Notes under the pieces: generated by a model
The model's database searches: none
What the model was told of the DNA's origin: nothing
Seen by the model: only the letters and a program-made list of their open reading frames with translations
DNA from: Gemmatimonadota bacterium
GTDB lineage: Bacteria; Gemmatimonadota; Gemmatimonadetes; Gemmatimonadales; GWC2-71-9
DNA: 64,000 nt
Assembly: GCA_003222085.1 (NCBI GenBank)
Contig: QHUK01000023.1
Span: forward strand, 1 to 64,000
Direction of reading: 5' to 3'
In this document: positions 61,566 to 64,000 of the stretch, piece after piece
How the letters are laid out: each line of letters opens with the position of its first letter
Position numbering within the stretch: the first letter of the stretch is position 1
Program-made: the position numbers and the translations under genes

Positions 61566-61574
61566 AGCGGCGCG

Positions 61575-61604
61575 AAGGTAAGCGCGCCTAAGTATCGTTG
61601 TCAA
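61575..61604 (-). promoter_or_regulatory. Promoter of the BIG2-PD40 gene
   Basis: On the minus strand TTGACA (61599-61604), an 18-base spacer and TACCTT (61575-61580), then CGCGCC. The ATG is nine bases past the -10, suggesting a near-leaderless transcript. Confidence 0.7.
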
Positions 61605-61664
61605 GCCAACTTGTCACGAAGCACGGGACACCGTCCGAGCGGTGACGGTCTCGGCCGCATCCAC

Positions 61665-61692
61665 TTGCGTGGGAGCATTCCCGGGGTAAGCT
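61665..61692 (+). promoter_or_regulatory. Promoter of the basic-protein gene
   Basis: TTGCGT (61665-61670), a 16-base spacer and TAAGCT (61687-61692). It points to the ORF at 61735, supporting that strand as coding. Confidence 0.5.
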
Positions 61693-61734
61693 ATAGGCCA
61701 CGCCCACCGACAACCAGCGAGGAGAGATCATCCG

Positions 61735-62004
61735 ATGCTCGCGTCAACGGATTTTTCGGAGAGCAGCTGGAGTGGCTCCGGGATGATGGAGCCGATGTAT
61801 CCGCCGGCACCCATGACGCCGCCCACTCCTGCGCCGATGAGGGACCAGCCGATGACGGCGCCGCGGCCGAAGCCGGCGAAGAAGCGGAGAAAGCCGGCGA
61901 GACCCAAGGCGAAGAAGAAGGCCGGCAAGAAGCGGCCCAAAGCCCGGGCGAAGCGGGGCCGCAAGACGAAGCGGCGGAAGGCGGCGAGGAAGCGCCGCCG
62001 CTAA
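61735..62004 (+). CDS. Small Lys/Arg-rich basic protein
   Basis: 89 residues with a GAGGAGA site upstream and a promoter at 61665-61692. The N-terminal 45 residues are Met/Pro-rich (MMEPMYPPAPMTPPTPAPM); the rest is a histone-H1-like basic tail (KPAKKRRKPARPKAKKKAGK and more, about 28 Lys/Arg). It may bind DNA or RNA non-specifically. The opposite strand also has an open frame (61728-61964), but it is an antisense shadow of Lys codons. Moderate confidence that this is the coding strand. Confidence 0.6.
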   Translation: MLASTDFSESSWSGSGMMEPMYPPAPMTPPTPAPMRDQPMTAPRPKPAKKRRKPARPKAKKKAGKKRPKARAKRGRKTKRRKAARKRRR

Positions 62005-62022
62005 AACACTTCGACGTGACAG

Positions 62023-62075
62023 CGCGGGAGCGCCTCTTTGGATGGCTCGTGCCATCTCCTCGGGGCGCTCCCGCG
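62023..62075 (+). terminator. Nested hairpin after the basic-protein gene
   Basis: Outer arms CGCGGGAGCGCC (62023-62034) and GGCGCTCCCGCG (62064-62075), with an inner GATGGC/GCCATC stem (62041-62046/62051-62056). There is no strong U tract, so it may work as a Rho-independent hairpin only weakly or as an RNA processing site. Confidence 0.6.
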
Positions 62076-62112
62076 GCACGTTTGCATCCCCTTTGAACGG
62101 AGCGTCCAGACG

Positions 62113-62577
62113 ATGCCGGTGACGAGGTGGCGAGGTCCTTGGGCGTGGACCGCGCTGACCATGCTCGCCTGCTCGGCCCCAAGGGTCGCCCCCGGAGATC
62201 CGCAGGCCGAGATCGCGGGCATGCTCGAGCGGAGCGCCGGCGATTGGAACCGCGGCGACCTCGCCGGCTTCATGAGCGACTACGCGCGGGATTCCCTCAC
62301 GAGCTACGTGTCCGACGGGCACGTGCAGTACGGTTGGCAGCCGCTGTACGACCACTATCAGACCACGTACTTCGCGCCCGGTAAGCGCCGCGACTCGCTC
62401 GCGTTCGCCGAGGTGCGGGTGCGTCCCCTCACACTCGATCTCGCGCTCTGCACGGCACGCTTCCGGCTTTCGCGCGGCGACTCGGTGACGGCGAGCGGAC
62501 CGTTCACGCTCCTCCTCCAGAAGCGCGGAGACCGGTGGCAGATTCTGCACGACCACACGTCGTCGGATCCCAAGTGA
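62113..62577 (+). CDS. NTF2-like (SnoaL/DUF4440) lipoprotein
   Basis: 154 residues from ATG 62113. A lipobox (LTMLACSAP) marks a lipoprotein. The fold is an NTF2-like cone with AEIAGMLERSAGDWNRGDLAGFM at the N-terminus and QKRGDRWQILHDHTS at the C-terminus, the DUF4440/SnoaL pattern. Such proteins bind small hydrophobic ligands or act as isomerases; no catalytic residue is obvious. The stop overlaps the amidohydrolase start (GTGA). Confidence 0.8.
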   Translation: MPVTRWRGPWAWTALTMLACSAPRVAPGDPQAEIAGMLERSAGDWNRGDLAGFMSDYARDSLTSYVSDGHVQYGWQPLYDHYQTTYFAPGKRRDSLAFAEVRVRPLTLDLALCTARFRLSRGDSVTASGPFTLLLQKRGDRWQILHDHTSSDPK

Positions 62578-63947
62578 CGCATCACGCATCCCGTATCACG
62601 CATCCCGGCCTCCTGCTCCTCATCGTCTCGCTCGCCTCCTGTAACTCCTCGGGCGACGGCACGATCGCTCTCGAGGGGGCAACGCTCATCGACGGATCGG
62701 GGGGGGATCCGATCAAGGACGCGCTCGTGCTCGTCCAGCACGGGCACATTCAGGCCGTGGCCCGGGTGAACGAGATCCCGGTGCCGCGCGGCGCGCAGGT
62801 CGTGAACCTCATCGGCAAGACGATCATCCCGGGGCTGATCGACGCCCACGCGCACGTCGAACGGTGGGCGGCCCAGCGCTACCTCGCCTGGGGGGTCACG
62901 ACGGTTCGCGACCTTGGCGCGTTGAGCACCGACTCCGCCATCGCGCTCAAGAACGACTTCGACTTGGGCTCGGTGCTGGGTCCGCGGATGCTCACCTCCG
63001 GCGCCATGATCGACGGCGCCCCTCCGACCTACGCGACGGCGACCGCCGTCAGAACGCCGACCGACGTGCGCAAGGCCGTCGATCTGCGCGCCGTAGCGGG
63101 CGCGGACCACGTCAAGATCTACACCAAGTTCACGGCCGACCTGCTGCGACCGCTGCTGGACGAGGCGACGACGCTGCGCCTTCCCGTGGCCGCACACCTC
63201 GGCAAGATCGACGCCCTCACCGCCGCGCGGGCGGGCGTGGCGTCGCTCGAGCACATGGCCGGCGTCGTCGCGGCGGCGAGTCGCGACCCCGCCCGCTATT
63301 TCCGCGCGCACGACCAGTTCCTGCGCGGCTGGACGATCGAGGAGATGGGCTGGGCCGCACTCGATTCCGCGGCACTCGCGCGCACGGCACGCGCGCTTGC
63401 GGCGACCCGGGTCGCGATCGTGCCCACGCTCGTGGTGCACGAGATGCTCTCGCGGCTCGACAACCCGACGCTGCTGTCGCGCCCCGGGATGGAGGACGTT
63501 CCGGCCGCCGCCGCGAGCGTGCGCGATGTCGCGGGACTGCTGCGCCGCACGGGGTGGCGCACGGCCGACCTCCAGGCGTTTCGGCGATCGCGCGCTCGTC
63601 AAAACCAGTTCGTTCGCGAATTCAAGCGCGCGGGCGGGCTCATCGCGGCCGGCTCCGACGCCGCGAACCAGCTGCTCGTGCCCGGTCTCTCGCTGCACGA
63701 GGAGCTGAGCTTGCTCGTCGCCGCCGGCTTGACGCCGGTCGAGGCCCTCACGGCCGCGACGCGGAAAGGTGCGGAGCTGCTGCGCGCCGACTCGCTCGGC
63801 CGCGTGGCCACGGGCAAGGTGGCCGACCTGGTCGTGCTCGACGCCAACCCCGCGGCGAACATCGCGGCCACGCGTCGCATCGCCTGGGTCATGCTCCGGG
63901 GACGGATCTTCTACCCAGATTCGCTGAGGAGAACATGGGCAAAATAG
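62574..63947 (+). CDS. Amidohydrolase-family lipoprotein
   Basis: 457 residues from GTG 62574 in a GTGA overlap. A lipobox (IVSLASCNSS) gives a lipoprotein. Metal-dependent amidohydrolase: IPGLIDAHAHVERW (HxH), VKIYTKF with the bridging Lys, VAAHLGK and SLEHMAG with metal His, and AAGSDAANQ with the catalytic Asp. It resembles imidazolonepropionase-like or prolidase-type exported enzymes; the substrate is unknown. The N-terminal THHASRITHPG is encoded by ACGCATC words (62577-62604). Confidence 0.88.
   Translation: MTHHASRITHPGLLLLIVSLASCNSSGDGTIALEGATLIDGSGGDPIKDALVLVQHGHIQAVARVNEIPVPRGAQVVNLIGKTIIPGLIDAHAHVERWAAQRYLAWGVTTVRDLGALSTDSAIALKNDFDLGSVLGPRMLTSGAMIDGAPPTYATATAVRTPTDVRKAVDLRAVAGADHVKIYTKFTADLLRPLLDEATTLRLPVAAHLGKIDALTAARAGVASLEHMAGVVAAASRDPARYFRAHDQFLRGWTIEEMGWAALDSAALARTARALAATRVAIVPTLVVHEMLSRLDNPTLLSRPGMEDVPAAAASVRDVAGLLRRTGWRTADLQAFRRSRARQNQFVREFKRAGGLIAAGSDAANQLLVPGLSLHEELSLLVAAGLTPVEALTAATRKGAELLRADSLGRVATGKVADLVVLDANPAANIAATRRIAWVMLRGRIFYPDSLRRTWAK
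62577..62604 (+). repeat. ACGCATC 7-nt word array at the amidohydrolase start
   Basis: ACGCATC, ACGCATC, CCGTATC, ACGCATC: four tandem 7-mers directly after the GTG start, encoding the n-region of the signal peptide. It is the complement of the GGGATGC word at 11626-11653. Confidence 0.8.
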
Positions 63948-64000
63948 GGGTGGCGCTCGTCGCGGCGGTGTTCATCAGTGCCTGCGGGAAAGGGGAAACG
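63935..64000 (+). CDS. Lipoprotein, N-terminal fragment (cut by window edge)
   Basis: 22 residues visible from ATG 63935, preceded by GAGGAG and overlapping the amidohydrolase end by 13 bases. The sequence MGKIGVALVAAVFISACGKG is a lipoprotein signal with lipobox ISAC. The remainder lies outside the window, so function cannot be assigned. Confidence 0.7.
   Translation, partial: MGKIGVALVAAVFISACGKGET

Noticed and set aside
61728-61964. Minus-strand 78-codon hydrophobic ORF
   Set aside because: It is the antisense of Lys/Arg codons, which automatically reads Phe/Leu/Ala; promoter and ribosome site support the plus strand.
1-64000. tRNA, rRNA or transposase genes
   Set aside because: No cloverleaf with a TTCGAnTC arm, no rRNA-like segment and no transposase motif was noticed; absence was judged by eye only.

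Overview
Taxonomy and general character. The window is about 68-70% GC and tightly packed. Operons are full of 4-base ATGA/GTGA stop-start overlaps, and several genes look leaderless. The gene content is a free-living, probably soil, Gram-negative bacterium with outer-membrane, lipoprotein and Tat/Sec-exported proteins. BIG2/PD40 proteins, S9/S41/M19 peptidases, PadR, STPK and GGDEF proteins and a CO-dehydrogenase-type operon together fit Gemmatimonadota or a neighbouring phylum. This is inference from style, not a database match. I see no rRNA, tRNA, CRISPR array, IS element or phage gene.

Layout. 0-6 kb: small membrane proteins, a degenerate HD sensor, and a three-gene operon of HPt-REC protein, HEAT-repeat protein and processive GT2. 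6-13 kb: an exported hypothetical, an M19 dipeptidase, a three-subunit 4-hydroxybenzoyl-CoA-reductase-like molybdenum enzyme and a ClpP-like protease. 13-20 kb: a PadR regulator with its promoter/operator, a CADD/TenA-like di-iron protein coupled to a hybrid histidine kinase, a PDZ protein with an ECF sigma/anti-sigma pair, and an MbfA-like iron exporter. 20-29.5 kb: leuS, a chemoreceptor, a MacA adaptor with two FtsX/MacB-type permeases but no ATPase, and an alpha/beta hydrolase. 29.5-40 kb: nicotinamidase, class V aminotransferase and serA; then the arginine operon argC-argB-argD-NAGS; an S9 peptidase; a nicotinate phosphoribosyltransferase. 40-50 kb: glycosyltransferase and anti-sigma genes, glycosylasparaginase, an outer-membrane barrel, a lysine/saccharopine-dehydrogenase-like enzyme, TetR, a membrane phosphoesterase, an S41 protease, a dienelactone hydrolase and a PQQ-type dehydrogenase. 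50-64 kb: a 2-oxoacid dehydrogenase E1-alpha coupled to a Ser/Thr kinase and a REC-GAF-GGDEF protein; threonine dehydratase; gyrA; quinone oxidoreductase; a BIG2-PD40 protein; a Lys/Arg-rich basic protein; an NTF2-like lipoprotein; an amidohydrolase; and the start of a lipoprotein gene.

Most unusual signal. Scattered through the window are short tandem words (7, 8, 10 or 13 nt, never a multiple of 3), often arranged as long inverted repeats. They sit between genes, at gene ends where they supply stop codons, and inside open reading frames. Because the unit length is coprime with 3, each array translates to the same periodic peptide in every frame. The GGGAGCA word thus adds the same peptide, EQGAGSR, to three unrelated proteins (a flavoprotein subunit, leucyl-tRNA synthetase and an acetyltransferase). 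I know of no named repeat class matching this.

Other notable points: an apparent ATA start for E1-alpha embedded in an ATAA overlap, a likely CTG start for the barrel protein, Val at the GyrA Ser83 position, Gln in place of the catalytic Glu of the molybdenum subunit, and a recurrent TAGCTT-TCCGCC-like -10/discriminator motif.
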